From contig NC_134463.1 of NCBI RefSeq assembly GCF_047948215.1, forward strand, positions 56,240,201 through 56,304,200: DNA of 64,000 bases. Reading direction: 5' to 3'. Position 1 is the stretch's first letter. Each line of letters starts with the position of its first letter. Shown piece after piece: positions 37,237-49,880 of the stretch. Made by a program: the position numbers and the translations under genes. Origin of the DNA: Lycorma delicatula (lineage: Eukaryota; Arthropoda; Insecta; Hemiptera; Fulgoridae). The notes under the pieces were generated by a model, which made no database searches, had not been told where the DNA came from, and saw only the letters and a program-made list of their open reading frames with translations.

Positions 37237-37739
37237 GATTATCCATAGGCATAGTAGTAGTGCAAGGGACCCAAAAAATACTTTGGGAGCAATATTGGAG
37301 GTGGGAGAGCCGATTAAAGTTTACAAATACAGTTATTTGATTTTTTAAACTTTTTGTTGTTTTTTTTCATGTATCATTTATCCACTATATGAGAATAAAT
37401 AACCAATGCCAGAAAAATTATTAAAACTTTGTTGTCAGCTTTTTTTACTCTAATTTATCCTTATGTACATAATCCTGTATTTTATTTTGTAAAAATTGCG
37501 AGCGAAGTCAATGCCAATGAATTCCAATTCTTATGAAAATGAAATAAATATATTCAAAATCTATTCTAATAATAAAGTATTAATAAGCACACGTAAATTA
37601 ATGTTTATTTAACACTGTTACCACACAAATAAATCAATATAAGTATAACTTTTATGGACTGTCCTTTACGGAATATTTCGCTTAAAGAATATACTAAGTA
37701 CTCAAAAATTTTAAATAAAAAGAATTGAGTGCGACATCC

Positions 37740-38370
37740 ATTTTAAATGCCAATGAAAAATAAAAGTTCGACATTGGAAAATTTAAGCTACTACAATCCT
37801 AATGAAAATGGCGGCTATTTTTTTATAGTTAATTCCGAAAGTGGTTTACAGTATATCCCAAGTAGTGCTCTCTCATCAAAAAACAGATAGTTTTAAAGTA
37901 GGAACTTTTGCTGAAATTTAATTTTTTAATATTCCATTGTTAAATAGTTATTTAAGAAGTTCTGCAGACCAATTTTGAAAAAAACTTTTCAAAAAACATT
38001 TATTTAAGGTATTATATGTACAAGACTACACTTCATTTACACTCATACATATCATCCTCATTCATCCTCTGAAGTATTATCTAAACGGTAGGTACCGGAG
38101 GCTAAATAGGAAAAAGAAAAAAAAAGGTATTATATGTTATTAAATTAAGGTGTTATTTTATTTTAAGTAAATTTTTTTTCAACATACATTAAAATGATGT
38201 ATTACAACTTTATCCTTTCCATTTTAAAATATTCGAGTTGTTCTTCATAGAAACCCTTTAGTAACTTGAGAATAGGGTGATCTCTTATCAAATAACAGAT
38301 CGTTTCACGATAGGAGCATTTGATAAATTTCACCGTTTTTATGTTTGATGGTTAAAAAGTTATTTAAAAG
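37740..38370 (+). repeat. Repeat J, two adjoining units with a nested SINE
   Basis: The pattern 'CCCAAGTAGTG-TCT--ATCAAAAA-CAGAT-GTTTTAA' followed by 'GTTAA-AGTTATTTAA' occurs at 37850-37965 and again at 38270-38365. Related blocks lie at 9650-9760 and 49050-49170. The truncated SINE at 38020-38123 splits the region. Confidence 0.5.
38020..38123 (+). mobile_element. Severely 5'-truncated SINE-A with perfect duplication
   Basis: Only the last ~100 bp of the SINE are present, yet the flanks AAGGTATTATATGT (38006-38019 and 38124-38137) are identical over 14 bp. This is a genuine truncated insertion, consistent with incomplete target-primed reverse transcription, and not later decay. It lies inside repeat family J. 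Confidence 0.88.
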
Positions 38371-38374
38371 GTTT

Positions 38375-39313
38375 TCATGCGTTACAGATATTCTGTATAC
38401 ACATATTTTACGTACATATTCAATGTTATATAAAAAAAAAAATTAATTATTACGTAAGTACTGACAGATCTAAAATTTTTATTGCAACTTAAAATAATAC
38501 TTTATTGTTAATTTATAATAATACAAAATAATGATCAAATATAATAATTTTGGTCAAATGTAAATTTTATATCTCATGATTATATATCGAGATACACTTT
38601 TATAATATAACCTATTTATAAATCGAGATTTTTATAATAAAATATTGTGAAATTATGCAATACGTTTAACTTATATACTTAAATTTTATTACAGTAAAAG
38701 ATTATAAAATAAAATGTGGTAAAATATTTAAAAATATTAAACTGGAAACTTAAAATATAAGCTATTACAAAATAATCTATTTTATGCTTTAAATACTGTT
38801 TTAGAACTTATATAAATTTCTAATACATTAAACATCCATCTATGTATACGTATATATCAATGATATATACTTATACATAAATATAATATACGTATATATA
38901 TATATATATACACGTATACATATATATAAATATATATTTATACATTTGTATCTTTAATCTTTAATTATATGTGTAGGAAGCAAGTAATTGCAATATTACA
39001 TACACTAAACGCAATAGCTGACTTAGATAAAGTGCACTCCTAATTCAAAACAGCTTTTCTCATTTCAAGTCCAGTTTATAGTAGGCTAAAAGAACACAAT
39101 CTAGTTTTAGCATTTTAAATCCTATTTCAATAACACTTAATCCAACACATTGGGTTTTTTCTTTATCTTTTACAATACTGTATATGTATGTTAAGATTAC
39201 GTAATATAATAGAAATTTTATAATATGCAAACTTCTGTGGTCTCTAATATTATTAAACCAACTGAAATACTAGTTAACATTTACTACGAATATTATTTAA
39301 AAAACTTTGCCGT

Positions 39314-39349
<36 letters not shown>

Positions 39350-40000
39350 CGCGCGCACACATTTGCCTTAGGTTTTTCTAAATGGATTAATATAAATTTT
39401 AATGTATTTTGATAATTTCATACTTTCTAAAACAAGCGATTGTACATGTTAAGTCATTTCTGTTAATTTAACATGCGAGCGGATTAATTTTTACACGTCC
39501 TTTTAAATAAATGTTTATGTTAATAAATTATTCAATACCTATATGACACTAGTTGTTTTAACTAATTTTAGAATAACATTTGAACTTTGTTTTATAATAT
39601 AAATATATAAACACTAAACACTTACTTCTAAAATTGGAAATTTTATTATAAATAAATTTCGAAAAAAGAGGAAAACCTGTTTATCCCGGTAAATTTTTGT
39701 TGTTTTTTCATTTATAAATAAATCATTAGTATACTTTGTTTTGTTACTTTATTTTTTGTTATATACGAGTTTTAGTACTTTATTTTAACGGGGGAGGGCA
39801 CGTTTTAAACATTTCTTCCTATTATATTACATAAATTATTTCTGTGCTGTAGAAGTAGGGTTATACAATTATTGATAGCTTAAATATCACTTCTGTTATT
39901 ATGTTGCATATATATTTAATGTTAATTGACGAGGTTAACGAGCGAAACTAGCTTTAGCGTAGATTATTTTAGGTAATGTAACTAACGATTCCGCGTACTG
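38375..40000. other. AT-rich intronic DNA with microsatellites
   Basis: TA/TATG simple repeats at 38870-38945 and the CA run at 39315; otherwise nothing recognised. Confidence 0.55.
39315..39360. repeat. (CA)n microsatellite with a GC-alternating end
   Basis: CA run then TGCGCGCGCACAC; alternating purine-pyrimidine throughout, so Z-DNA capable. Confidence 0.95.
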
Positions 40001-40124
40001 CACTTTTTTCCCTTCTGTTTATCCTTCGGAACCACAGTAAACTATTACTTCAGAGGATGAATGAGAATGATATGTATGAATGTAAATGAAGTGTGGTCTT
40101 GTACATTCTCAGGTCGAACATTCC

Positions 40125-40425
40125 CACCCACCGGATTGGTCTAGTGGTAAACGCGTCTTCCCAAATCAGCTGATTTGGAAGTCGAGAGTTCCAGCGTTCA
40201 AGTCCTAGTAAAGCCAGCTATTTTTACACGGACTTGAATACTAGATCGTGGATACCGGTGTTCTTTGGTGGTTGGGTTTCAATTAACCACACATCTCAGA
40301 TATGGTCGAACTGAGAATGTACAAGACTACACTTCATTTACAGTCATACATATCATCCTCATTCATCCTGTGAAGTATTATCTAAACGGTAGTTACCGGA
40401 GGCTAAACTGGAAAAAGAAAGAAAA
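40125..40425 (+). mobile_element. SINE-A inner copy 1
   Basis: Full-length plus-strand copy with GGTCGAACATTCC before (40112-40124) and after (40426-40438). It carries intact head (GGTCTAGTGGT), the palindrome AAATCAGCTGATTT and B-box-like GTTCAAGTCC. Confidence 0.9.
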
Positions 40426-40438
40426 GGTCGAACATTCC

Positions 40439-40745
40439 TAACCCACCGGGTTGGTCTAGTGGTTAACGCGTCTTCCCATATCAGCTGATTTGGAAGTCGA
40501 GAGTTACAGCGATCAAGTCCTAGTAAAGCCAGTTATTTCTACATGGATTTGATTAATAGATTGTGGATACCGGTGTTCTTTGGTGGTTGGGTTTCAATTA
40601 ACCACACATCTCAGGAATGGTCGAACTGAGAATGTATAAGACTACACTTCATTTACACTCACACATATCACCCTCATTTATCCTCTGAAGAATTATCTAA
40701 ACGGTAGTTACCGGAGGCTAAACAGGAGAAAGAAAAGAAAGAAAA
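40439..40745 (+). mobile_element. SINE-A inner copy 2
   Basis: Full-length plus-strand copy adjoining the previous one and sharing the 13-mer GGTCGAACATTCC on both sides (40426-40438, 40746-40758). It differs from inner copy 1 at several scattered bases, for instance in the palindrome and the B-box region. Confidence 0.9.
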
Positions 40746-41899
40746 GGTCGAACATTCCTGAGATATGTGGTTAATTGAAACCCAACCACCAAAGAACACC
40801 GGTGTATCCACGATCTAATGTTCAAATCTGTATAAAAGTAACTGCCTTTACTAGGATTTGAACCTTAAAAATCTCGACTTCGAAATCAATTGATTTGCGA
40901 TGACGAGTTTACCACTAGACCAATCAGGTGGGTCCGTGTATTGCACTTGCACGATATCAACATAACCTAAAGCTCGCTTTGTTATGTTTTGCTATGTTTT
41001 TAATCTCGTCTAATTAATATTAAATATAAAAATGATAAAAAACGTATTAATAACAAAAGTGATATTTAAACTAAATAAAATAATTAAGATATAAAATGCT
41101 AACAAAAAACAGCGAAAATCGAGCGGCCCCCCGTTAACAAAGTACCAATTTTTATAACATGTTTGTAAAACTACATAACGAATACCCTTTTATTTAGGTA
41201 TAAATAATTAATCAAAAAAACTCCTTTTTTATAATCAAATATAAAAATGTTTTTTCGTTGGCAATTACACTTGTTTTTTTGTTGTGAAATAACTTTCTGT
41301 TATATTATTATTATTTTTGGAAAAACAAATAAATGAGATAAAAAACTGATTATATAATGGTCAATATTAATATTACAATTAATATAATAATATATTTACT
41401 TATTAATTAAAATTTTAAATAAAAAAGACAAGAAATAATTAATAAACAAATAAACGCCCAATCCGGTGTAATATTTAAAAATTTTAAATTGCTTAGATGA
41501 AGAATCAGGATTAATTTCAAGAAATTCTATAACTGTTACAGCGAGAGGGACAAATCAGAATAGCCCATGACAGTAGGAATGGTGAGTGAGAGGTGCTTAA
41601 AATTGCTAGTTAGTTGAAGATCCCAAATCAGGAATATTCAGTATTAAAAGTAGTTTTGAGAATGGAGGTACCGAGACGCGACACCTACAAATGTTAGAGT
41701 GACAATGATAGGAAGGGCAAAAAAGAAGACTCAAATTTAAATATATATTTTCTTATTTTATGAACATATATTAACTTAAATCAGCATTAAAACGCTGTTA
41801 AAAAAAAAAAAAAAACATCGTTAAATCTCTAAAATGGAAAAACAATATTTGAATTCTTTATATTTTTTTAAATCGGGATAAAAGAGTAAATACGTGTTT

Positions 41900-42440
41900 C
41901 TTTATTTGGTACTCCTTTAAAGGAAGTCAAGGAACAGTCACTTATTTTTTTAAAAATAATTAAGATATCCACTTTTATCAAATAAGACAACAAATCTGTT
42001 TTAGTATTATTCAACAAAATACTTAAAAGAAAGAAATTTATTATGCTTCTATTGCTATTTAGTCAAAAAGAGATTAAGATAAAAAAAAGTCAAAACGACA
42101 TATTTTTAATCAAAATTGAGAAAATATTACAGCATTATTAAAAGCGTGGGAAAATTTCATTATAGTAGTTAATTCGGTAATAAATTACGGAAAAATATAA
42201 AAAAATTTCCCACCAATTTATTCAAAAAACAATTAAAGATTTTCTTTTAGAAAAAAAATACTTGGTCGATGAATTTTTAAATAATAATAATTAAAAAATT
42301 TAAACAAACATTGAATTTTTGCATCCCGTTCAACATGTGCTCATATAATTTTCATTAACGGCTATTGAGTAGTGAATTATTTTTAATATTTAGTACCTAA
42401 CATATCTTTACCTTAAAATTATTTCATGTGTTTGTAATTC
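41900..42440 (+). repeat. Repeat G copy
   Basis: Contains TGAATTTTTGCATCCCGTTCAACATG. Inverted copies at 51540-52115 and 59460-60020 carry GGGATGCAGAAAATTCAG, ACATTCATAAATATAA and AAAGGAGCCCCAAGAAATGACAT. Non-coding dispersed repeat. Confidence 0.6.
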
Positions 42441-42578
42441 AAATAATTAATATGGACCTTAATCACATCTATTATTTTATTTTATAATTAGTTGTATATT
42501 TAAAAAAAAAATATTTATAGTCGTATCAACAATTAAAGTCATTAGCGACTCATCAAGATCTGTGTAAATGTACCGGTA

Positions 42579-42808
42579 AACGTGACCATTCCTGAGGCAT
42601 GTTATTAATTGAAACCCAACCACCAATAAGAGATAAATATTAAAAATTTAAAATAACGACTGCCAAAAAAAAAAAAACATTGTTGACAAATATTGCTCTT
42701 TAACCTACTAATGTAGGGTAATTAAAGAGAGTGCGGGTGACAATTTTGTTTTACAGTATTTATAAATAGTATAATTCCTTTTGTCAGATTTTTAAAATTT
42801 ATTTAAAC

Positions 42809-42864
<56 letters not shown>

Positions 42865-43146
42865 TACGACACACCCGGTAAGTTAAGGATTCCAACGCGA
42901 GTTCATACATCTAAATCGGTTCAGCCATTGAGCTGCTACGGTGGAACAAAAATACATACAAACACCCTAAATATATTACATTCCTTTTTGGGCAGTCGTG
43001 TAAAAAACACCGGTATCCATAATTTGGTATCCAAATCCGTATAAAAGCAATTGTCTGTAATAAGATTTGAACCTTAGAACTCTGGACTTCGTAATTAGCT
43101 GATTTGCAACGACAAGTTTACCATTTCACCAACCTAGTAGGTTAGT
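42579..43146 (-). mobile_element. SINE-A copy interrupted by ~375 bp
   Basis: The pieces 42579-42626 and about 43003-43146 join in the SINE consensus at CCAACCACCAA/ACACCGGTATCC. Between them lies unrelated sequence with a long GT/AT microsatellite and a block containing CGAGTTCATACATCTAAATC. The 3' tail of the SINE is mostly missing. Confidence 0.7.
42809..42862. repeat. (GT)n(AT)n microsatellite
   Basis: Six GT units then about 21 AT units, inside the DNA that interrupts a SINE-A copy. Confidence 0.95.
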
Positions 43147-43334
43147 TGTGTATTTTGTAATGATGCTGGGATCGAAGTTTTACTCTATAGTTTCCCTTGA
43201 CTTATTTAAGCAAATGCTAAAAAAGTTCTATTTATTATCCAAGAAGCCTCAAATCTAACCATTACTGATATTATTTACATAGTGTACTATTTCTATTATC
43301 TACCGATAAAAATAAAAGATTTATTTTTTTTTTT

Positions 43335-43590
43335 AAATTAGCCATAGTCGTGTCCGACCCTTGGTGATTTTAATTGCTTGGAATTTTCCTGGCAGGCATT
43401 ACGGATGGTTTGCCATTGCCTTGCTAATGTGGTTAATTAACCACCAAAGAACACCTGTATCCACAATCTAGAAATGAAATCCATACAAAAGCAACTGCCT
43501 TTACAAGAATTCGAAGCTTAGAACTGTTGACTTCGAAAATCAGTTGACTTTGCGAAGAGTTGAACTAGACTAACCCGACGGGTTATTTAT
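43335..43590 (-). mobile_element. Second SINE-A copy with BovB-like 3' tail
   Basis: On the minus strand, the SINE-A head and middle are followed by AAGGCAATGGCAAACC, CCAGGAAAATTCC and GGGTCGGACACGACTA. It parallels the copy at 1676-1942, so the chimeric tail defines a subfamily. Confidence 0.82.
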
Positions 43591-43743
43591 TTATCCTTAC
43601 TTTAATCAGCGACTATAAAATTAAAAATTGGAAAATAAAATGTTGTTCACGTAACCGTTTAATTTTAATATAAGATGATATATTTAAATTCTTCTTAAAT
43701 TTTCAATAATACCCCACAACTAATAGAATATTTATACAAAAAA

Positions 43744-44433
43744 ATCTGATACGTACAGCACATGACTTCCTTGTACGCCCATTAAATAATTTATACACTT
43801 TTTTTTTTCTTTTTTTTTTAAATGAAAAGTACCTACATTTTTTTTCATTAATAAATTCTCATTTTTTTTTTTTTTTTTTTAATTGTTATTATTGAATTAT
43901 TATTTATCGAAAAAATTTTTACAATCAGAGGTTAATAAAAATCAATATACTTAAATTAAAAAAAAAGGAGATGAAGTCTGATTCGAACCGATGTACCTTC
44001 CTCTTGTAAGATCCAGATATTTCATTAATTAAAATTTTATCTGGCTATAACTCTGGAACCAATGAAAATAAGTACCACATGATATATCATTGAGAAGATG
44101 TCAATGAGGGGTTATTACTGGAATTAAAAAATTTCAAGAATCCAAATTATTTTTGGATTTTGGGCTTTTTTTGATACTTTTATTCTAGCCGATGCAATCC
44201 AAAGGGGAGGTGCATCAACTAGATGTTATAACAGTCCTAAAACCAAAATTTTAACATCCTACGGCTAATAGTTTTTGAGTTATGCGATATACATACGTTA
44301 CGTACAGTCGTCACGCTGAAACTAGTGAAAATGGATTCACGGGTGATCAAAATGTATATTTCCGTTGAAATCTGATAACCGAAATTTTTCGCGATCACAA
44401 TACTTGCTTTACTTCGTACAAGGAAGTAAAAAA
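43744..44433 (-). repeat. Repeat R690, full-length copy
   Basis: About 690 bp. Short inverted repeats lie near both ends: ACTTCCTTGTACG at 43765-43777 and CGTACAAGGAAGT at 44415-44427. Inner landmarks are CATCCTACGGCTAATAG and AACTAGATGTTATAACAG. Non-coding; possibly a MITE or a non-autonomous element of unknown type. Three more copies occur in the window. Confidence 0.8.
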
Positions 44434-45534
44434 ATGATATAGAAAAGATTTGACTGGAGCTGGATTCTTTTTGTTGATTTTACTGGATTAGAAAATAGAA
44501 TGATAAAAAAAAAATTAAACAGTAAAATTTTATAAATTATAGACTTTTTTAATAAATAAAATATATTTATAAAACGCTAATTGGATTCTATAAAATTATT
44601 AAATATAAAGATTTTTTAAATTTAATTTTAATTAATTTGAAACTGTTCAGTTATATAATATAATTTAGTTGTTTCTGAACGAACTAAATATCTATACATT
44701 CTTTAGTTGTGACAACATATAATTATATGAAATAATTTTTTATTTAAACAATTAACATTTTATAAATCTTTTTACGAAATAAACAGAATTTTTCGATTTA
44801 TTTTATTTGTTTTTGCTGTAAAGTTAAACGTTTTTAAGGATAGACTTTGTTGTTAAATTAACCAACTGTTTTTGTCCAGTAGACTTAAACTAATTAACAA
44901 ACTGGTTACGTGAAATATTGTTTTTTATATTCCTTAACAAAACTTTATAGCAAAACAAGTTTTTGCCCAACTTAATGTCCTTTTAAACTGTTTAAAAAAA
45001 CGATATGTTCTTGAACTTTAACATACGGTACATCTTTATTGCATGTAAGTTTATACGATATTTTTTATACTCTAGATTTATGTCAGAAACAAGTATTTTC
45101 TTTGTAATCGAAAGTGAGTTAAAAAAAAATTATTTAACCTTTTATCCATCTAATAAAAATAAGTCATAATGTCTTTTCAATCGTTTTTTAATGTTAAGTA
45201 ATATAACGACGCAGTATATTATAAATATATTTATATTTTATTTAGTCAAATTATTGTTTGGTAATAATTTTAGAAAATTTTTTAATTCATAAAAGTTGAA
45301 TGTATTTCGAAACTGAATGTAAAAAAAGTATAAAATAATCTATATTGATTTTTATTTTACGATTACATAATATAATTATTATTTAATCAAAAGTTTCTAT
45401 TTTCGGATATCTTGCCCTTTTTAGGTTTCCTAATGCACGTACACCTATGAGTAGAGATATCGTACTGAGACTGGAAATGTAAAACAAAACTGGGTTAGAA
45501 AATTTTAGAAAAAAATTTTTAGATCTTCAGAAAT
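44434..45534. other. AT-rich intronic DNA, nothing recognised
   Basis: No coding or repeat assignment. Confidence 0.55.
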
Positions 45535-45680
45535 ATATTTGTCTGAGTAGGTAGTGTATCGATATTTAATACGGAGGCCCCGGGTTCGAATCCCAGCCAA
45601 GCATAGTATCATTTCATACGCTACCAATTTCCACCGGGCTAACCATAGCTTCTGAAGCCCGTTCTTTCGTAACAAAAAAA
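45535..45680 (+). mobile_element. SINE-B copy, decayed
   Basis: B box GGGTTCGAATCCCAGCC and the downstream TTCATACGCTACCAATTTCC block are clear, the A-box half is degraded. It ends in CGTAACAAAAAAAAA, not in the SINE-A tail. Confidence 0.72.
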
Positions 45681-46111
45681 AATATATATAAAAAAATAAA
45701 TAAATTAAACAGTAACCCAGCTGTAAATTAATATTTAATTATTTAAATTTATTCATTCAATTTTTTTATTAGTCGTAGAGATGAAATCCGCCGGAATATT
45801 ATGCCGTAAATTTTCTAGCAATAACTGGATTGTTTGTCAACGATTTTCAAAAAAAATATTACAGTAAGTGGGTCACAAGGCGGATATCCGGTTTTAGTTA
45901 AGAAAAAAAGGATGTTATACTGCAGTAATGATTTTTGGAAAATAATATTGCTTTTGGTATGTTTTTTTTATGTTTCATGTATTCTTTTATAATACTGCCA
46001 GATACTGTGTATTTTTCCAATAAATACATTATAATTTATATTTGTCTTTCTTCTTCCTCCATTTCACATAATTGTTGAGTTATGATTGCATTAATTGCTT
46101 AATACTGCTTT

Positions 46112-46325
46112 TTCTTTTTCTGTTTAGACTCCGGAACCACCGTAAGGAATTACTTCAGAGGATGATATGTATGAATGTAAATGAAGTGTAATCTTCTGAA
46201 GTCTCAGGTTTACCATTCCTGAGATGTGTGGTTAACTGAAATCCAACCACCACGATCTAGTATTAAAATCCGTATAAAAATAACTGCCTTTACTAGGATT
46301 TGAACCTGAGAACACTGCGAACACT
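46112..46325 (-). mobile_element. SINE-A copy with internal deletion, head missing
   Basis: Tail, central block (with the ACCGGTATC segment deleted) and B-box-like TAGGATTTGAACC are present; the sequence leaves the SINE consensus at GAGAACACTGCG. Confidence 0.78.
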
Positions 46326-46359
46326 GCCACTTGCCAACAACTCAATTTGATAATGTTAC

Positions 46360-46900
46360 TCATAATTTGTGTGGTTTTGGAGCCGTGCTCAATAAAAAAA
46401 AAGGCTAAATTGACTGAAAACGATTAAAACTTCAAAATTGATTTTTTTTGACACCAACCCCTTTTTTTATATCTCATCACATTTTGGATTATTCCGAAAC
46501 TAAGGTTGCACCTGGCGGTGTTCGCAAAAATCTGATTTGGACTACAAACTTGATGTTTTAGGACTATTGGGAAACCAACTCTCACCAGGTGGTGCTCGCA
46601 AAAATCTTATTTTGGATTTTTAACATGTCACCCTTCAAGTTACAAACATGAAATTCTTGAAAACGTACCCAAAAAAACTGTGGGTTTTTGCCTCTAACTC
46701 CGGTTCCTGTAAACCGGTTCACTTGAAAATCAATAGGGCTCTATTCCCAGTAGGTTTACATCACCCCACCAAGTTCCGTCAAAATCAGTTAAGATTTTCG
46801 TCCGGTACAACGGATGAAAAAATTATATATGCGCATTGCAGAATCTTGTTCAGATCACAAAATGTAAAGTAGGAAATGGTTCCCCTTGGAGAATCTGACC
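46360..46900 (+). repeat. GC-richer unclassified repeat with a degenerate internal duplication
   Basis: The unit 'CACC-GG-GGTG-TCGCAAAAATCT-ATTTGG' occurs at 46510-46540 and 46583-46615. It then contains ACCAAGTTCCGTCAAAATCA. The 74-codon open frame at 46648 has no recognised similarity and is taken as chance. Confidence 0.4.
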
Positions 46901-47558
46901 GGGCCGCTATTTTAAAATTTTTGTACGTGATCTTTTTATTTATTAGAGAAATTTGATGTTAGCATGCATATCAAATATTGCAGTGATTTCTTAATCCGAT
47001 CCTGAGGTATAAATTCTTCTATAAATCCAAAAAATGACATACAGAAGTAAAAACGAAGAGAAAATCACCATTTTTTTCATAGAATATTCTTTGTTAATTT
47101 TGATACACAGAATAAAAAAAAAATAGCCTGTTTTTTTACATTCGATAAATATTGTACTGAATTCAACAAATGCAATGAAATTGATTAAATGTGCATAACA
47201 GAAACGTACAAAAATTGAAATTAATTATGGAAGGTTTAAGTGCCACAACTTATCTTATTATATTATCCACATCGTAAATACTGTTTCCAAGGATACAGAA
47301 TATCACTGATTGTCCAGGTAGTACTTTTACAAAGTTCTGATGATTATTAGATATTTTTCAAATTATTTATTCCTCTTTTTCATAGATATGGCATCGAGAG
47401 AAAAACAATAAAAAAGATTTACAAAATCAACATAAGTATTAAATTGTAGTGAAAATAAAAGATGCTATCATAGTAGATTAACTGACTCAGAAAAAGATTT
47501 TAACGTAAAAATGGAGTAAAACATTAGGATTTAACTTATCGCCACTGAGATATAGACT

Positions 47559-47836
47559 CTCTTTTCCTGTTTAGCCTTCAGGAATTTACTTCAGAGGATC
47601 CATGAGGATGATATGTATGAGTGTAAATGAAGTGTAGTCTTTTACAGTCTCAGTTCGACCATTCCTGAGATGTGTGGTTAATTGTAACCCAACCATCAAA
47701 GAACACCGGTATCCACGATCTAGTATTCAAATCCATATAAAAGTAACTGCCTTTACTACTTGAACGCTGGAACTCTCGACTTCCAAATCAGCTGATTTGG
47801 GAGGATGCGTTCACCACTAGACCAAACCGGTGGGTT
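47559..47836 (-). mobile_element. SINE-A copy
   Basis: Flanked by ACTGAGATATAGACT (47544-47558) and ACTGAGATGTAGACT (47837-47851), one mismatch. Nearly complete, with a small deletion in the B-box area. Confidence 0.88.
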
Positions 47837-48439
47837 ACTGAGATGTAGACTGGAAATATTTGTAAAAACTAGGAATAGGTTATATCGGGTGTGAGGTAAA
47901 AATTACTTGTTGGTTGCTTAGTTGCGGAAACTTCCTCTTCATTATTCTTCTTACTTGGTCCTTATTTAAAAAAAAAAAAAAGTAATAGCTGCCATTATTA
48001 AACCAAAAATTTTAAGGATAAATTCTCTCCAAAACATTTTAATAAACGATTAGTAAGGAACAATGTGGAAAAATTTTTTATTAAAAAATATTAAGCCTTT
48101 TATTTTGAAGAAATGACATTTTTATTTTTTTTAAATCGGTTCACAAATAGCTGAGTTACGGCTGATAATTGTTGTAATTTTTTGTCTGTTTTCATGTCCT
48201 CCACTTTACGTTCAATTCGATTAAATATTAATTGTTTTTATTTGTTGTTAATTCTAGTATTGTAAATTAGTATCAGCTTAAGTAATAATTTTCTCACAAT
48301 AATAGACCTAATTATGACACAAAATTACATCAGTTTTCTCCCATAACTCGATTATTTGTTAAAAAATAATAATATCATTTTCTTTTAGATAAAATGCTTA
48401 ATATTTTAGCAAATAATATAAATTTTGATAAAACTAATA

Positions 48440-48740
48440 TTTATAACCGATTGAAAAATAAAAATGGCCACCATTTTGTAATTTGCGAAGGAATTTAAGT
48501 CCTGATTTTTATGCTAATTTTAAAACTTTATTACCAAGACGCTTACCAAATATTAATGTGATTCATCTATCGAACTAGAGATATAAATTTTTATATAAAA
48601 ATAACAAAATGGCGAACAGTGTGAGAACGAATGAGAAATTGCCATTTTTCCTAAGGATATTTTTTGTTTAGTTTTAAAAGTAGAATCCGAAAAAGTGTAG
48701 CCAGTCCAACATTTTAGAAACACTGTATAAATATATATAT
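48440..48740 (+). repeat. Repeat F, further copy
   Basis: AATGGCCACCATTTTG, then AACAAAATGGCGAACAGTG, ending CACTGTATAAATATATAT. Comparable in order to 21060-21395 but strongly diverged. Confidence 0.45.
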
Positions 48741-48754
48741 ATATTTTTTTTTTA

Positions 48755-49010
48755 AGTAAACGGTATTTTTGTACTCCTCATACCTCAAAACGTAAAGAAA
48801 ATTCAATCTCAACCCTCCAATCCTACCGTGCGACCAAAAATAATACGCATAGCAGAGCCGTTCTAGCAAGGCCTTTTTCCTCTACTTACAGCCGTACATC
48901 TACTCCTCTCCGCAAGCGCCTTGCTATAACTTTAAAGCAAGTTGCTATAAATTTAAAGCGCCTTGCTATAACTGCTTGGCTGTACTTTTCTTCGAAAAGT
49001 TGGTAAAAAA
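48755..49010 (-). repeat. Repeat E, copy 2, with internal tandem units
   Basis: Same ends as copy 1. Between them CCTTGCTATAAC recurs three times at 48923-48985 as degenerate ~27-bp tandem units separated by TTTAAAGC. Confidence 0.65.
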
Positions 49011-49019
49011 AAAAAAAAA

Positions 49020-49180
49020 ATGATGGCTATTTGATATCTTTCATAGGTAGTTTCAAAGAATGGCCTACATTAGACGCCAAGTTGTGATTTCATGCCAAGA
49101 ATTACATTGTTTTGAGGCAAGTACATTTACTAAATTTCATTTTTCTAAGTTTAACATATAAAAAGTTACTTACGAGTTCC
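49020..49180 (+). repeat. Repeat J, diverged copy
   Basis: GATGGCTATTTGATATC, GTGATTTCATGCCAAGAATTAC and TATAAAAAGTTACTTACG follow the same order as the other J copies, with low identity. Confidence 0.35.
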
Positions 49181-49820
49181 GATTAATGACAAATAAAATA
49201 AATATTTATGATCTCAGGTAACGTTATCTACTAGTATGTGCAACATTTCTTTTTTAAATTAACAGCGTGATTTCGTCACGATGTCAAACGAATTTATTAT
49301 TTTTATCATTAATAATTTCCAGGATTATTTAAATAAGATACAAATATTAGTATCTCATGTAATATTAGCGTATTTCAATCTATACTAAACCTTTTATAGA
49401 AAAATTTATAACTGCTTTGTGCGTGTATTTGGCGATCATGCTTATATGTATCTCACATCACGCACCTACATTAAATGTATAAATTATATATACCAGGTCA
49501 TGTTTATAAATACAGTACCATTGCAGTTTTACTTTCAACAGATTTAAGTAGCGTTTAGTGTTTTCTACCATATTCAGTTTAACAAGGTGGACCACTTTCC
49601 TTTATATAACTTATGTTCGTAAACATTTATGTTATATAAATATACCAGTGTATTTTCTGTTTTTATTTATCTTTAAGTGTTATTTAACTTATCTTAATAT
49701 TAAAATTTAATATTCCTCTTAAGCGTTTAATGGTATTACACATTCGGTGATACGGGTCAAACCAATAAAATTCATTTTTTGTGATAAACAAATATTTTTT
49801 ATTTTGTTCAATATGGTTTT

Positions 49821-49823
<3 letters not shown>

Positions 49824-49876
<53 letters not shown>
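49824..49876. repeat. (TA)n microsatellite
   Basis: About 26 TA units, among the longest in the window. Confidence 0.95.

Positions 49877-49880
<4 letters not shown>

Larger units (their letters stand above)
40005..40932 (-). mobile_element. Outer SINE-A hosting two inner SINE-A copies
   Basis: The outer minus-strand SINE is present as 40005-40111 and 40759-40932. Its own flanks are near-identical 15-mers (CCGCGTACTGCACTT near 39992 and CCGTGTATTGCACTT near 40933). It is interrupted by two plus-strand SINEs at GGTCGAACATTCC. Confidence 0.85.
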
